A stretch of DNA of 64,000 nt from Bacteroidota bacterium (GCA_017303975.1 JAFLBG010000001.1:27988-91987); one strand, 5' to 3'; counted from the first letter of the stretch, positions 27,780-37,792 are shown. Numbers and translations are program-made. Notes: generated from the sequence alone by a model not told the origin.

Positions 27780-27949
27780 AGTGTAAAATTTACGTAAAGG
27801 TAGTATTTTATAGGAAAAGAAGTTAAATCCAATCCAATTATGTCATTCTAGCTTTACGAGAAGTAGAATCCAAAACTTACCGCATAGACAGTAAATATAT
27901 ATTGATTAAGACTTCGGAAATCCTTGTATGAAAATAAAAACAAAGGAAA

Positions 27950-29119
27950 CTAGTTATTGGTAGCGTATTTATTTAATGCAATATCTAAATAGGAATATGC
28001 ATCAGGGGAGTGATCGTCTGTTTCTTTTCTTTTTGCTCTATCCCATCCTAGGCGCACCACGACTAGGTTTTCTGAAGGTACAACAAATACGTATTGTCCC
28101 AAAATTCCTCGTGCGTAAAAAATGTTCTTGGTTTTGTAATTCATAATCCACCAGGAATATCCATAGCAAGTGTTTTTTTCTCCACGTGTATTTACAAGAT
28201 TGGCCGGCACAACCGATTCACTAGCATATTGCTCCGATACAATTTGTTTATCATTCCATTTGCCTTTATGTAAATACAGCAATCCAATACGAGAAAAGTC
28301 TCGTGCGTTAGAATTAAAACAACAATACGCTTTTTCGTTACCAGCATCGTCAATGTCCCACCAAGCGGTATTTTTGGCGTTAATAGGATTCCAAAGTTTT
28401 TGAGAGGCGTATTCATTCAAACTTAAGCCGGTCGCACTCTCCAAGATTATCCCCAACAGTTGGGTGTTACCACTTAAATAATTAAAAACCTTTCCGGGCT
28501 GCTCTGTAGCCTCATAACCAAGCGTAAGTTTGTTAATGTCCTTTCCGTAATATGCTTTTGCTGGATAAGCAAGTGGATTTTTGTAGTGCTCATCAAACCC
28601 AATTCCAGAGCTCATTGTAACCAAGTGCCGAATTGTAATTTGCTGCTTGACTCCAACTTTAAAACTCGGAATAAAATCAGCAACCGGTTGGTCGATATTT
28701 TTTATTTTACCTTCATTTATTGCAATACCAACAAGTATAGAAACAATTGTTTTTGCCATAGAAAACGAGTTGCTGCGAGAGTCTTCGCTGTATCCATCCC
28801 AATAATGTTCGTAAACCACCGAATCGTTCTTGATGACCAAAAAAGCTTCTGTTTTGTATTTCTCAATAATAGCAAGCTCTTCCGGAGTTAGTTCTTTTTT
28901 ATTGTAAGACGATGAATTGGGCAATGCGCGATAATTTTTCGCAACTACATCTGTGTGTTTAAAGTACTTATGATCTTCAATACCAGGTCCGGTGCGGCCT
29001 TTAAGGTAGGTGTATGCAACTGCTCTATACACATGGTTGTTGTTGGTAAGCTGAATTAACAATGCTCCGCACAACAAAAACGATAATGTAATTAATACCC
29101 CTTTTTTTAACCTATTCAT
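27950..29119 (-). CDS. Serine hydrolase, beta-lactamase family, membrane-anchored
   Basis: 389 residues with an N-terminal membrane helix or signal (about 7-24). Motifs of the class C-like family: nucleophile S120-M-A-K123, tyrosine motif Y214-L-S216 (YxS rather than YxN) and a conserved start of the hydrolase domain (ATTERR-like region absent). The C-terminal SWWIMNYKTKNIFYARGILGQYVFVVP replaces the usual HTG motif. Related enzymes are esterases or amidases with unknown targets. Not closely related to the serine hydrolase at 1938. Confidence 0.83.
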   Translation of the reverse strand: MNRLKKGVLITLSFLLCGALLIQLTNNNHVYRAVAYTYLKGRTGPGIEDHKYFKHTDVVAKNYRALPNSSSYNKKELTPEELAIIEKYKTEAFLVIKNDSVVYEHYWDGYSEDSRSNSFSMAKTIVSILVGIAINEGKIKNIDQPVADFIPSFKVGVKQQITIRHLVTMSSGIGFDEHYKNPLAYPAKAYYGKDINKLTLGYEATEQPGKVFNYLSGNTQLLGIILESATGLSLNEYASQKLWNPINAKNTAWWDIDDAGNEKAYCCFNSNARDFSRIGLLYLHKGKWNDKQIVSEQYASESVVPANLVNTRGEKNTCYGYSWWIMNYKTKNIFYARGILGQYVFVVPSENLVVVRLGWDRAKRKETDDHSPDAYSYLDIALNKYATNN

Positions 29120-29168
29120 AAAGCGCTATTACTTCTATTGCTTGTACGGTGTTTTTTAAAAAAGGATA

Positions 29169-30308
29169 CTATCCTAATGCCTTTTTTAAATCTTCTAATA
29201 AATCATCAATGTCTTCGATACCTACACTTAGTCGCAGTAATGAATCTACCACGCCCGATTTTTCTCTTTCTGCTTGTGGTATAGAGGCATGAGTCATAGT
29301 GGCTGGATGGCCAATCAAACTTTCTACTCCACCTAAAGATTCTGCTAATGAAAACACCTCAGTGCTCGATGTAATCTTGAATGCTTCGTCTTTTGAATTT
29401 CCTTTCAGCGTAAACGAAATCATACCACCAAAGTCTTTCATTTGTTTTTTTGCTATTGCATGGTTCGGATGGTCCGTAAATCCTGGCCAATACACCTTAT
29501 CTACCTTGGGGTGTTGTTTCAAAAATTCGGCAACCTTTTTACCATTATAGCAATGGCGTTCCATGCGCACATGCAGTGTTTTTATTCCACGCAGTACTAA
29601 AAAACTATCCATTGGCCCCGGAGTTGCTCCACACGAGTTGTGTATAAACGCCAACTGCTCATATAGCTTATCATCATTTGTGCACGTTGCTCCCATTACT
29701 ACATCGGAGTGTCCGCCTAAATATTTTGTTACGGAGTGCATAACAATGTCGGCACCTAGATTAAGCGGGTTTTGAAGGTAAGGAGAAGCAAAGGTGTTGT
29801 CAACAACCAAAATCAGATTATTTTTTTTTGCAATCTCTGAACAAGCCGCTATATCAATAATTTTCATGGTTGGGTTGGTTGGTGTTTCCACCCAAAGCAT
29901 TTTTGTGTTATTGTTTATGTAAGAGTTTATATTGCTTGCATCGTGCATGTTTACATAATGAAATTTTATTCCAAAAGGTCTGAACACCTTTTCAAACATG
30001 CGATACGAGCCTCCATATAAATCATCGGCTGCAATTACCTCATCACCCGGGCGCAATAATTTTATGATGGCATCGGAAGCCCCCATTCCGCTTGAGAAAC
30101 ACAAGCCATATTTTGCATTTTCAAGAGAAGCAATACATTTTTCTAATGCACTTCGTGTTGGGTTTTTACCGCGTGCGTAGGCGTATCCTTTGTGCTGACC
30201 CGGACTTGGTTGTACATACGTAGATGTTTGGTAAATAGGAGTCATGATAGCTCCTGTTGTAGGATCTGGCTCTTGGCCTGCATGTATTGCTTTGGTTGCG
30301 AATTTCAT
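29169..30308 (-). CDS. Cystathionine gamma-synthase/lyase family enzyme
   Basis: 379 residues of the Cys/Met metabolism PLP family. The PLP lysine is K195 in HSVTKYLGGHSDV; other signatures are GYAYARGKNPTR, SSGMGASDA, the ETPTNPTMKI strand and SLAESLGGVESLIGHPA. It could be cystathionine gamma-synthase (metB), cystathionine gamma-lyase or methionine gamma-lyase; the residues visible do not separate these. A possible minus-strand -7 element (TATTTTTG, 30332-30339) lies within the neighbouring DUF5615 gene. Confidence 0.88.
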   Translation of the reverse strand: MKFATKAIHAGQEPDPTTGAIMTPIYQTSTYVQPSPGQHKGYAYARGKNPTRSALEKCIASLENAKYGLCFSSGMGASDAIIKLLRPGDEVIAADDLYGGSYRMFEKVFRPFGIKFHYVNMHDASNINSYINNNTKMLWVETPTNPTMKIIDIAACSEIAKKNNLILVVDNTFASPYLQNPLNLGADIVMHSVTKYLGGHSDVVMGATCTNDDKLYEQLAFIHNSCGATPGPMDSFLVLRGIKTLHVRMERHCYNGKKVAEFLKQHPKVDKVYWPGFTDHPNHAIAKKQMKDFGGMISFTLKGNSKDEAFKITSSTEVFSLAESLGGVESLIGHPATMTHASIPQAEREKSGVVDSLLRLSVGIEDIDDLLEDLKKALG

Positions 30309-30317
30309 AAAAAGGTG

Positions 30318-30656
30318 TTATTTATATAATTCAAAAATAATAGTTGAGTCTTCTTTTTCAATAAAATGTTTAATACTTAAAAAGTTAGCGTTTAAAGTAC
30401 TTATAATGTTTTGTGTGGATGTGTTTCCGGTACGAAAAAAAATAATTTTTGGTGATTGTTTTTTAAGTATTGCTAAATCTATAAAGTCGGAGTCAAAAGT
30501 AACGATAGTATAATTATGTTGTTTCGCATAATACCAAATGTCAACATCTGATTTGTTTTCTAGGTATAATTCCTTTACCGAAGCGCTATTAGGAAATAGG
30601 CTCGAAATTGTTTTAACAACTCGAAAAGAAATGTTTTGATCAAACAGTAGCTTCAT
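30318..30656 (-). CDS. DUF5615 PIN-like toxin
   Basis: 112 residues. DUF5615 proteins are compact PIN-domain relatives. Acidic residues at the expected sites are D7 (LLFDQNIS), D38 (KSDVDIWYYAK) and D55-D57 (TFDSDFIDLA). Probable ribonuclease toxin of a VapBC-like module. Its start overlaps the antitoxin stop by 4 bp (ATGA), the usual coupling. Confidence 0.85.
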   Translation of the reverse strand: MKLLFDQNISFRVVKTISSLFPNSASVKELYLENKSDVDIWYYAKQHNYTIVTFDSDFIDLAILKKQSPKIIFFRTGNTSTQNIISTLNANFLSIKHFIEKEDSTIIFELYK

Positions 30657-30874
30657 GACGCAATATGCAGCTTGTGCTCTTTATCAGCGGCAAAAGCTAA
30701 GCAAGCTCTTATCTTTTCCTCATCTAATTCTGGAAAGTCTTCTACTATTTGTTGGATGTTCATTCCGGATGCCATCCAACCCAATACATCATAAACTGCA
30801 ATACGAGTATTAATAATGCAAGGTTTTCCGAATCGAATGGATGGAGTTATCGTTATATGATTATGGTAATTCAC
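30653..30874 (-). CDS. DUF433 antitoxin
   Basis: 73 residues of DUF433, a small wHTH-like protein with the pattern PxIRFGKPCIINTRIAVYDVLGWMASGMN and a tail LDEEKIRACLAFAA. Such proteins are antitoxins or DNA-binding partners of DUF5615 proteins. Overlaps the toxin start by 4 bp. Confidence 0.87.
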   Translation of the reverse strand: MNYHNHITITPSIRFGKPCIINTRIAVYDVLGWMASGMNIQQIVEDFPELDEEKIRACLAFAADKEHKLHIAS

Positions 30875-30916
30875 GGTATAAAAGTACTCAAAAATATAAG
30901 AAATGTCAAAGAGCTA

Positions 30917-31840
30917 TCAGTTGCGTTGCTTTACTACATACAACGGTCTATTCCTAACGTTGGTGTTTATGCGTGATATATACTCTCCAATTATCCCCAA
31001 ACAAATTAACTGAATGCTACCGATAAACAATATAGCAAACAACAACAATAAAGCAGATGATGGATGTTGATTTGTTTCTAACCAATTAAAAAAAAGATAA
31101 CCCAATAACACTACCGATATTGTTAATAAGCACAAGCCTATATTAGAAGCTATTTTTAGTGGTGTGCTGGAAAAAGCCGTTATTCCATCAACAGCCATTG
31201 CCCACAATTTTTTGTACGTATAGGTTCCCTTTCCGGCATATCTGGGTTCTCTGTCAAACTCAACAAACGATTGGTTAAAACCAAGCCAAGCAATTTGTGC
31301 TCGTAGAAAGCGCTGCTGTTCGGGCATTTGTCTGAGCTGCTCAACAATACGTTTGTTTAGGATTCTAAAATCGCCTGTATCTATTGGTATTTCGAAAGGA
31401 ATTATTTTTGAAAAAACTCTGTAAAAATATTTTGCAACTAGCTTTTTCAAAAAGCGCTCACCCTTTCTCTCTCTACGTTTTGCATACACTACATCAAAAC
31501 CCTCATTTAATTTGTTATATAGCTCAGCTATTAATTCCGGTGGGTCTTGCAGGTCGGCATCTATTATAACCACCGAGTTTCCTAGTGCAGCATCAATGCC
31601 GGCAGATAACGCTATTTGATGTCCGAAATTTCTACTTAAATCAATGTACTTTACGTTGTTGTCAATAGACGCAAAGCGTTTAATGAGTTCTATCGACTTA
31701 TCTTTACTACCATCATTCACAAACAGTAGCTCGTAATTCGAAGAGATTTTTTTTATACTTGCCGTAATACGAGTATAAGCTGCATCCAACACCAATTCTT
31801 CGTTGTGTACAGGAATAATGACTGAAATTTCTGGTTGCAT
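30917..31840 (-). CDS. Family 2 glycosyltransferase, membrane-linked
   Basis: 307 residues: GT2 catalytic domain (about 5-235; VIPVHNEE, FVNDGSKDKS, the DXD-like DADLQDPPEL and DTGDFRILNKRIVEQLR) and two C-terminal membrane helices (about 235-257 and 268-290). This layout matches GtrB/DPM1-like enzymes that make polyprenyl-phosphate sugars. Together with the GT39-like gene that follows in the opposite direction it suggests lipid-linked sugar donors used on the outer face of the membrane. Confidence 0.9.
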   Translation of the reverse strand: MQPEISVIIPVHNEELVLDAAYTRITASIKKISSNYELLFVNDGSKDKSIELIKRFASIDNNVKYIDLSRNFGHQIALSAGIDAALGNSVVIIDADLQDPPELIAELYNKLNEGFDVVYAKRRERKGERFLKKLVAKYFYRVFSKIIPFEIPIDTGDFRILNKRIVEQLRQMPEQQRFLRAQIAWLGFNQSFVEFDREPRYAGKGTYTYKKLWAMAVDGITAFSSTPLKIASNIGLCLLTISVVLLGYLFFNWLETNQHPSSALLLLFAILFIGSIQLICLGIIGEYISRINTNVRNRPLYVVKQRN

Positions 31841-31897
31841 TAAATGTATTTGTTAAAATAAAAGACGTTGTAATTTTCTTTTACTTAATTTGTAGTA

Positions 31898-33787
31898 ATG
31901 TCTGCTAAAATAAAAATACTTTTTGTAGTCCTCTATTTTTCTATACTTTATTATTCGGGAAACATAGAGCTACTTAACCAACCACCGGTAGGCAGCCACA
32001 CCTGGCGGCAAGCAGATTGTGCCTCGTTTGCAAAAATGTACTACGAGCACGGTATGAACTTTTTAGAACCCCGCGTACACAATTATTTGAGTAACGATGG
32101 GTATGCAGCCGGAGAATGCCCTTACTTGTACTACTTCATTGCTATACTCTATAAGCTTTTTGGGCAACATGATTTTATTTTTAGGGGAACAACCCTTTTT
32201 ATTTTTTTTATTGGGTTGTACAATTTGTTTTTATTTACCTATCGGGTAACAAAAGATCAATTTGCAGCTCTGATTGTGCCGCTATTGCTTTATTCCATCC
32301 CGTACATTAATTTTTTTTCCGTTAGTTTTTTGCCCGATACTTCTGCGCTCAGCTTTACATTTGTTGGTTGGAATTTTTTATATAAATACCGGGAAACAGC
32401 TAAGAATAGAGACATTTGGATAGCAATGTTTTTTTTCTCACTCGGTATTTTATTAAAGGCAAATGCTGCGCTAAGCTTAATTGCTATTGCAGCGCTATTC
32501 TCTTTAGAAATGGTTGGCTGGGTTACGCTAAAAAAAGAGAACAGTTGGTTTAAAAGAATGGATGCAATACCCATATTATTCGCCTTCTTGCTGGCTGCGC
32601 TTTGGTACAGGTATGCTATATACTACAACCAAAGCCATTTTGTTTCTTTTTTAGGAACAAGCACTTGGCCCGGTTGGCCTATTTGGGAATCAGAACACGA
32701 AAATTTTTTTCATTCACTTAGAAGGTTGGTTCAGTTTACCAATATTTATTGGGGACCCGCACAATTCTTTTTATTTATCCTATTAAGCGTATATGTTTTT
32801 ATAAACAATAAAGAGCTCTCTGTTTTTTTTAGGGGGGTGTATTTTCTTTTATTGATAGGTATTGCAGCCTTTGTATTTAATTTTTATGTAGGCGTAAGCG
32901 AGAATATTTATTACACCATCAACCTTACCATACTACCCGTGTTCACATCTATTTTTTCGTTTCATATATTTAAAAAAACCAACTCAAAAATATACGAGAG
33001 TATATTGTTTAAGGGGCTGGTATTAGCAGTGTTTGTTTACTTTGTTTATGACATGCCAAAGCAGTGGCAAAAGCACAACCAACAGCCTGCAAAATGGAAT
33101 TCGGCACTGTTTTATGAGCCGGAGTTTTTGAAATTAGCCGACAGTGTATTGACTCCCAAAGACGCTAAAATTATTTGTATTCCGGATGTTACGCCAAACG
33201 CTACTCTTTACAATATGAACAGGCAAGGTTGGACATCGTTTACATTCAAATCTTTTACAAAACAAATTATTGCCAGCTGTGCCTTGAATGGAGCAAAATA
33301 CATTATTGTTGATTCGGATAACCTGCAAAAAGATACAACACTGAAACATTCTCTAGGAAAAAAACTCGCTACGTATAAAAATGCATTTATTTACACCATA
33401 AATCCAATTAAAGGAAATAGAATAAAAACAAAAAGCAATGTTTATTTATTTTCAGATCCTGGTAAACAGAATAAAATAATTGCCGATAAAACTATTCCGG
33501 GATTATGGGAAACATTTTATATACATCAACTAGATAGCAACCACATTGCACTTGTTGATTATGGTGGAAACTATTGGTGTTCCGAACTAAACACAACAGA
33601 AAAGTTTATTACAGCATCCAAACAAAGAATTGCAGACTGGGAAACATTTGAAACCATAAACCACCCCGATGGATCTGTTTCCTTTAGAGCGGCAAACGGA
33701 AAATATTTATTGTTGCACCCGCAAACAAAAGAAATTAGAGCCACAAGCAAAACAATGAACGACTCAACTCTTTTTTTTATTGAATAG
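31898..33787 (+). CDS. GT39-like membrane glycosyltransferase with fascin-like C-terminal domain
   Basis: 629 residues. N-terminal membrane part of about ten helices (about 1-400), opening with the acceptor-side motif GSHTWRQAD seen in GT39/PMT_2-type enzymes that take sugar from a polyprenyl-phosphate donor. A soluble part (about 405-530) is followed by a 94-residue stretch (about 536-629) with two internal copies of W-E-T-F 45 residues apart and a G-K-Y-[LF] type tail, which resembles a fascin-like beta-trefoil module. That combination is not one I know as standard. It is divergent from the GT2 gene and 7 bp before the next membrane protein gene. Confidence 0.75.
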   Translation: MSAKIKILFVVLYFSILYYSGNIELLNQPPVGSHTWRQADCASFAKMYYEHGMNFLEPRVHNYLSNDGYAAGECPYLYYFIAILYKLFGQHDFIFRGTTLFIFFIGLYNLFLFTYRVTKDQFAALIVPLLLYSIPYINFFSVSFLPDTSALSFTFVGWNFLYKYRETAKNRDIWIAMFFFSLGILLKANAALSLIAIAALFSLEMVGWVTLKKENSWFKRMDAIPILFAFLLAALWYRYAIYYNQSHFVSFLGTSTWPGWPIWESEHENFFHSLRRLVQFTNIYWGPAQFFLFILLSVYVFINNKELSVFFRGVYFLLLIGIAAFVFNFYVGVSENIYYTINLTILPVFTSIFSFHIFKKTNSKIYESILFKGLVLAVFVYFVYDMPKQWQKHNQQPAKWNSALFYEPEFLKLADSVLTPKDAKIICIPDVTPNATLYNMNRQGWTSFTFKSFTKQIIASCALNGAKYIIVDSDNLQKDTTLKHSLGKKLATYKNAFIYTINPIKGNRIKTKSNVYLFSDPGKQNKIIADKTIPGLWETFYIHQLDSNHIALVDYGGNYWCSELNTTEKFITASKQRIADWETFETINHPDGSVSFRAANGKYLLLHPQTKEIRATSKTMNDSTLFFIE

Positions 33788-33794
33788 CTAAAAG

Positions 33795-35150
33795 ATGCCT
33801 ATGAAACCATCCTCCATAGCCATATTTATAGTTGTTATAGCTTGTGCAGTAATTGACATTAGTTTAAAAAACTGGCAAAAAGAGGAACGTGTTATAGAGC
33901 ACGATATACATAGCTATTACGCATATCTTCCTGCCTATTTTATTTACGATGACATAGCGTTAAAAAAAAGCGACTATCGTTATGGCGACAATCAATACCG
34001 ATTCTGGCCGGCATATACCGCAGAGGGCGAAAAAGTAATTAAAATGACCATGGGCACTGCCATGTTGTATTCGCCATTTTTCTTTGCCGGGCATTTGTAT
34101 GCAAAAAATTCAACGTACGAGCCCAATGGATTCTCAGAGCCCTACAAAATAGCTCTTCTGCTAAGTGCATTGTTTTATTTGGGTTTGGGCTTATTGGTTA
34201 CAAAAAAAATTTTAGAATTGTTTTGCTTTTCCGAAGCAGTAATCTCTCTTACCCTTTTGGTGTTGGGTTTGGGAACGGGCTTGTTGTGCTACTCCTCTCA
34301 ATCTGCGCCAATGTCGCACGTATATAGTTTTTTTCTTTTTGCTGTTTTTATTTATTACAGTTGTAGGTGGCACGAAAATACATCTATAAAAAATGTGCTT
34401 ATTATTGGTTTTTCGTTTGGTCTAATTTCTTTGGTAAGGCCATCTAATGGTGTGATTGCATTGTTTTTTATTCTATATAACGTAACAGATAGAAATTCGT
34501 TACTGCAAAAAATTAAACTGTTTAAAAATTTTTGGTGGCAGCTTGTTTTAATTATTGTTTGTACAGCAATTGTTTGGGTGCCCCAAATAGCTTACTGGAA
34601 AAGTGTTACGGGTGATTATTATTATTATGCATACGGAAACGAAACGTTTTATTGGTTGAAACCTAAATTTTTGGATGTATTGTTTAGTTACCAAAAAGGA
34701 TGGTTAGTATATACACCACTTATGTTACTTGCTATTGGTGGTGTTTACTTTTTAAAGGATGAACTTAGAAAATTTAGATTAGGAATTATTCTTTTTCTTA
34801 TTAGTAACACATACATCATTTCTTGTTGGTGGTGTTGGTGGTACGGGGGCTGTTTAGGTCAAAGAAGTTTTATTGAAAGTTATGCATTACTAGCAATACC
34901 ATTAGCCGCAATTATTCATGTTATTCTCAAGCAAAAAAAGTATGTATCTATTTCTGCTGGTGTTGTTGTGGTGTTTTTTTGTTGGCTCAATATTTTTCAA
35001 ACGTACCAGTTTGAGTTTAAATCGTTGCACCACGATGGAATGTCGAGGAAATTATATTTTAAGCAGTTTGGAAAGCTCGATAAAGTAGCCGATTTTGAAC
35101 AGCATGTTCGTTGGCCCAATTACGAAGAAGCGCTTAAGGGAAATCGATAA
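33795..35150 (+). CDS. Polytopic membrane protein, possible glycosyltransferase
   Basis: 451 residues with about 10-11 hydrophobic helices and large outside loops, including WWCWWYGGCLGQRSFIESYAL. There is an acidic H-D-I-H stretch after helix one (VIEHDIHSYYAYLPAYF) where GT-C enzymes carry their catalytic aspartate. This fits a GT-C type glycosyltransferase but no family name can be assigned safely. It follows the GT39-like gene by 7 bp and is probably in the same transcript. Confidence 0.65.
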   Translation: MPMKPSSIAIFIVVIACAVIDISLKNWQKEERVIEHDIHSYYAYLPAYFIYDDIALKKSDYRYGDNQYRFWPAYTAEGEKVIKMTMGTAMLYSPFFFAGHLYAKNSTYEPNGFSEPYKIALLLSALFYLGLGLLVTKKILELFCFSEAVISLTLLVLGLGTGLLCYSSQSAPMSHVYSFFLFAVFIYYSCRWHENTSIKNVLIIGFSFGLISLVRPSNGVIALFFILYNVTDRNSLLQKIKLFKNFWWQLVLIIVCTAIVWVPQIAYWKSVTGDYYYYAYGNETFYWLKPKFLDVLFSYQKGWLVYTPLMLLAIGGVYFLKDELRKFRLGIILFLISNTYIISCWWCWWYGGCLGQRSFIESYALLAIPLAAIIHVILKQKKYVSISAGVVVVFFCWLNIFQTYQFEFKSLHHDGMSRKLYFKQFGKLDKVADFEQHVRWPNYEEALKGNR

Positions 35151-35170
35151 ACCAAGTATATTTTCAGAGA

Positions 35171-36238
35171 TTAATTGTCTCTATCTCTCGAATTCCTTGC
35201 TGTTATTGGCAGAGGGTTGGAGCTAATTTGCTCTAGGTTTTTGCGAGATCTAAAAATATCACAAGCCAAATAAATCGCATTTCTAAAAGACTGTTCGTTT
35301 GCTTGATTCTTTCCTGCAATATCATATCCTGTACCGTGGTCGGGAGATGTTCTAACCACATCTAACCCTGCGGTATAATTAATGCCTGTGCTAAATGCTA
35401 GTGTTTTAAAGGGAATTAAGCCTTGGTCGTGGTACATAGCCAATACTGCATCAAACGAGCTGTGTGTGCCTTGACCAAAAAATCCGTCAGCCGAATAAGG
35501 GCCAAATACCATCAAGCCCTCTTGTCTTGCTTTTTCAATGGCGGGAATAATAGCTGTTTTTTCTTCGTCTCCAATTACTCCGTTATCTCCCGCATGCGGA
35601 TTAAGCCCTAAAACCGCTATGCGTGGCTTACGCACACCAAAATCTTTTATGAGTGATTGATTCAGTAGTTTAATTTTTCTGTACACATTGTCGGTTGTAA
35701 TGTGCTGTGCTACCTGTGCCACCGGAACATGCCCCGTAACCACCGCAACCCTCAGTTGTTCCGAAGCTAATATCATCAATGCGTTTCCGGAAAACTTTTT
35801 CTCCAGAAATTCGGTGTGCCCGGGAAACTTAAAATCGTTTGATTGTATGTTGTTCTTGTTAATTGGGGCTGTTACTAACACATCAATCTTTTTATTCAAC
35901 AGTGCCACCGTTGCAGCATCTAGCGATTTAAACGCATACTTTCCTCCATTGGCTGTAGGTTTACCCAATTCCATCTCCACTTCTTCTTCGTAGCAACTTA
36001 CGAGATTTATTTTTTTAAGATTTAACCTATCGGAATCTTTTACAATTTCGTAGGCCACATCATCAAAACCTGTTATTGTTTTTTTGTGGTAGGCAAATGT
36101 TTTTGCAGAGCTAAACAAAATGGGTGTACACACATCAAACATAGCTTGTTCTGCGAAGGTTTTAATAATTACCTCCAACCCTATACCATTAATATCTCCG
36201 TGTGATATGCCTACTTTTATTTTGTTATCTAAACTCAT
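35171..36238 (-). CDS. pdxA: 4-hydroxythreonine-4-phosphate dehydrogenase
   Basis: 355 residues. PdxA oxidises 4-phosphohydroxy-L-threonine in pyridoxal phosphate synthesis. Signatures: GISHGDINGIGLEVI (cofactor side), TAPINKNNIQ, FPGHTEFLEK, VTGHVPVAQV, LGLNPHAGDNG and metal-site YHDQGLIPFK and GTGYDIAGKNQAN. A start at MSLDNK is natural. pepA lies 58 bp upstream on the same strand, so the two may be co-transcribed. Confidence 0.96.
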   Translation of the reverse strand: MSLDNKIKVGISHGDINGIGLEVIIKTFAEQAMFDVCTPILFSSAKTFAYHKKTITGFDDVAYEIVKDSDRLNLKKINLVSCYEEEVEMELGKPTANGGKYAFKSLDAATVALLNKKIDVLVTAPINKNNIQSNDFKFPGHTEFLEKKFSGNALMILASEQLRVAVVTGHVPVAQVAQHITTDNVYRKIKLLNQSLIKDFGVRKPRIAVLGLNPHAGDNGVIGDEEKTAIIPAIEKARQEGLMVFGPYSADGFFGQGTHSSFDAVLAMYHDQGLIPFKTLAFSTGINYTAGLDVVRTSPDHGTGYDIAGKNQANEQSFRNAIYLACDIFRSRKNLEQISSNPLPITARNSRDRDN

Positions 36239-36296
36239 AGTCGTTCGAGCAAATTAAAAATTTATTAAATAGCTACTCCCAAAATCAACAAACGGA

Positions 36297-37733
36297 CTAG
36301 ATATTTCTAAAAAAATCAAACAAAAACCTAACTCCCACGCCTGTTCCACCTTTTGATTTGTAACCGTCTTTTGCGCTGATAAACGCAGGTCCGGCAATAT
36401 CAAAATGCATCCATGGATAAGAAGTAAAATGATACAAAAACTTTCCTGCGGTAATAGCACCGGCACTAGGGCCGCCCACATTTTTAATATCTGCAATCTC
36501 TGATTTTATCAAATCGCCATATTCTTCCCAAAATGGGAACTCCGCCAAGCGTTCATACACATTATTTCCTGAGTCTTTTAGTTTTGTTTTTATTTTTTCA
36601 TCCAACACACCCATACACACCATGCCCTGTGGACCAATAGCTGCCATTGCTGCACCGGTAAGGGTTGCAAAATCCAACACCAGTTCCGGATTGTATTTTT
36701 TTGCATACGAAAGAGCATCTGCCAATATCATTCGTCCTTCAGCATCTGCGTTCAACATTTCTACGTTTGTTCCATCGTACATAGTTATTACATCGCCCGG
36801 TGCATAGGCATTTCCTCCAGGGCGGTTGTCTGTGGCGGGAACTAGCGCTATCACATGAATAGGTAGTTTTGCTTTAGCTATGGCATATACCGCACACGAA
36901 ACAGTTGCAGAGCCAGCCATATCACACTTCATCAAATCCATAGAATTTGCTGTTGGCTTTAAGGATAATCCGCCTGTATCGTACACCACACCCTTACCAA
37001 CTAACACATACGGTTTTTTATTTTTTGCATTTTTAGGCTTCCACTCCATTATGGTAAACGTTGGGGGGTCTATACTTCCCTTGTTTACTGATAACAAGCC
37101 GCCCATCTTAAGCGATTGTATTTTCGATTTATTAAAAACCTCAACCTTACAACCCGACTCTTTCCCCATTTTTTCTATCTCCTTTGCCAACCCTACCGCG
37201 TTTAAGTGGCTTAGAGGCAAATTAACTAAATCTCGCGCTTTATAAGTTGCATCAAGAATAATAGACATAGTCTCTACCTCTTTATTGTCAAGTTTAGCAT
37301 CAATTATATGTACAGATTTAAGTGTGTTTTGTTCTTTTTTCGCATCCTTTTTAAAACGGATAAACTGATATGAACCCAATACTAATCCCTCTGCAGCAGC
37401 AAAAGAATAAGTTGGATTGCTCGTTAAATTAAAAACAGTTATTTCTTTTATCTTATTGTCGTTTAGTACAGATGCTACTGTGCTTGCGTTTTTTCTGATT
37501 TTCTCAACAGAATTATATCCATTTACTTTTTCATCTATTTGTAAAAAAATAACGTAGTGACCGAGTTTATTGATAAAAACCAACCTTTTTTCATTATCAG
37601 CAATTCGTTGTTTTATATACAATTTTTGATCTGTAGTAAGTTGTATGTTAGACGGTATTGAATCAACCGATTTTGCAAGTATAAGTACAGACTCACCTTT
37701 GGCTGCTACTGTGGCTTTTTTTAGTGTTATCAT
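36297..37733 (-). CDS. pepA: M17 leucyl aminopeptidase
   Basis: 478 residues. The N-terminal macro-like domain (about 1-165) is followed by the two-metal catalytic domain. Metal and catalytic residues: K247 and D252 in VGKGVVYDTGG, K259, D271 in CDMAGSA, D330 and E332 in NADAEGR, R334. No signal peptide, so cytosolic. Roles are peptide turnover and, in some bacteria, DNA binding at recombination sites; the latter is not implied here. A promoter element lies 51 bp upstream. Confidence 0.95.
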   Translation of the reverse strand: MITLKKATVAAKGESVLILAKSVDSIPSNIQLTTDQKLYIKQRIADNEKRLVFINKLGHYVIFLQIDEKVNGYNSVEKIRKNASTVASVLNDNKIKEITVFNLTSNPTYSFAAAEGLVLGSYQFIRFKKDAKKEQNTLKSVHIIDAKLDNKEVETMSIILDATYKARDLVNLPLSHLNAVGLAKEIEKMGKESGCKVEVFNKSKIQSLKMGGLLSVNKGSIDPPTFTIMEWKPKNAKNKKPYVLVGKGVVYDTGGLSLKPTANSMDLMKCDMAGSATVSCAVYAIAKAKLPIHVIALVPATDNRPGGNAYAPGDVITMYDGTNVEMLNADAEGRMILADALSYAKKYNPELVLDFATLTGAAMAAIGPQGMVCMGVLDEKIKTKLKDSGNNVYERLAEFPFWEEYGDLIKSEIADIKNVGGPSAGAITAGKFLYHFTSYPWMHFDIAGPAFISAKDGYKSKGGTGVGVRFLFDFFRNI

Positions 37734-37784
37734 AGAACTTTTGAACGGTATAAGTTGTTTTAATTGTTATTTTTGGTTTACAAA

Positions 37785-37792
37785 CAAATGTA
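37785..37792 (-). promoter_or_regulatory. -7 element for pepA
   Basis: Minus-strand TACATTTG (TAnnTTTG), 51 bp before the pepA ATG. Divergent from the mqnC element. Confidence 0.4.
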
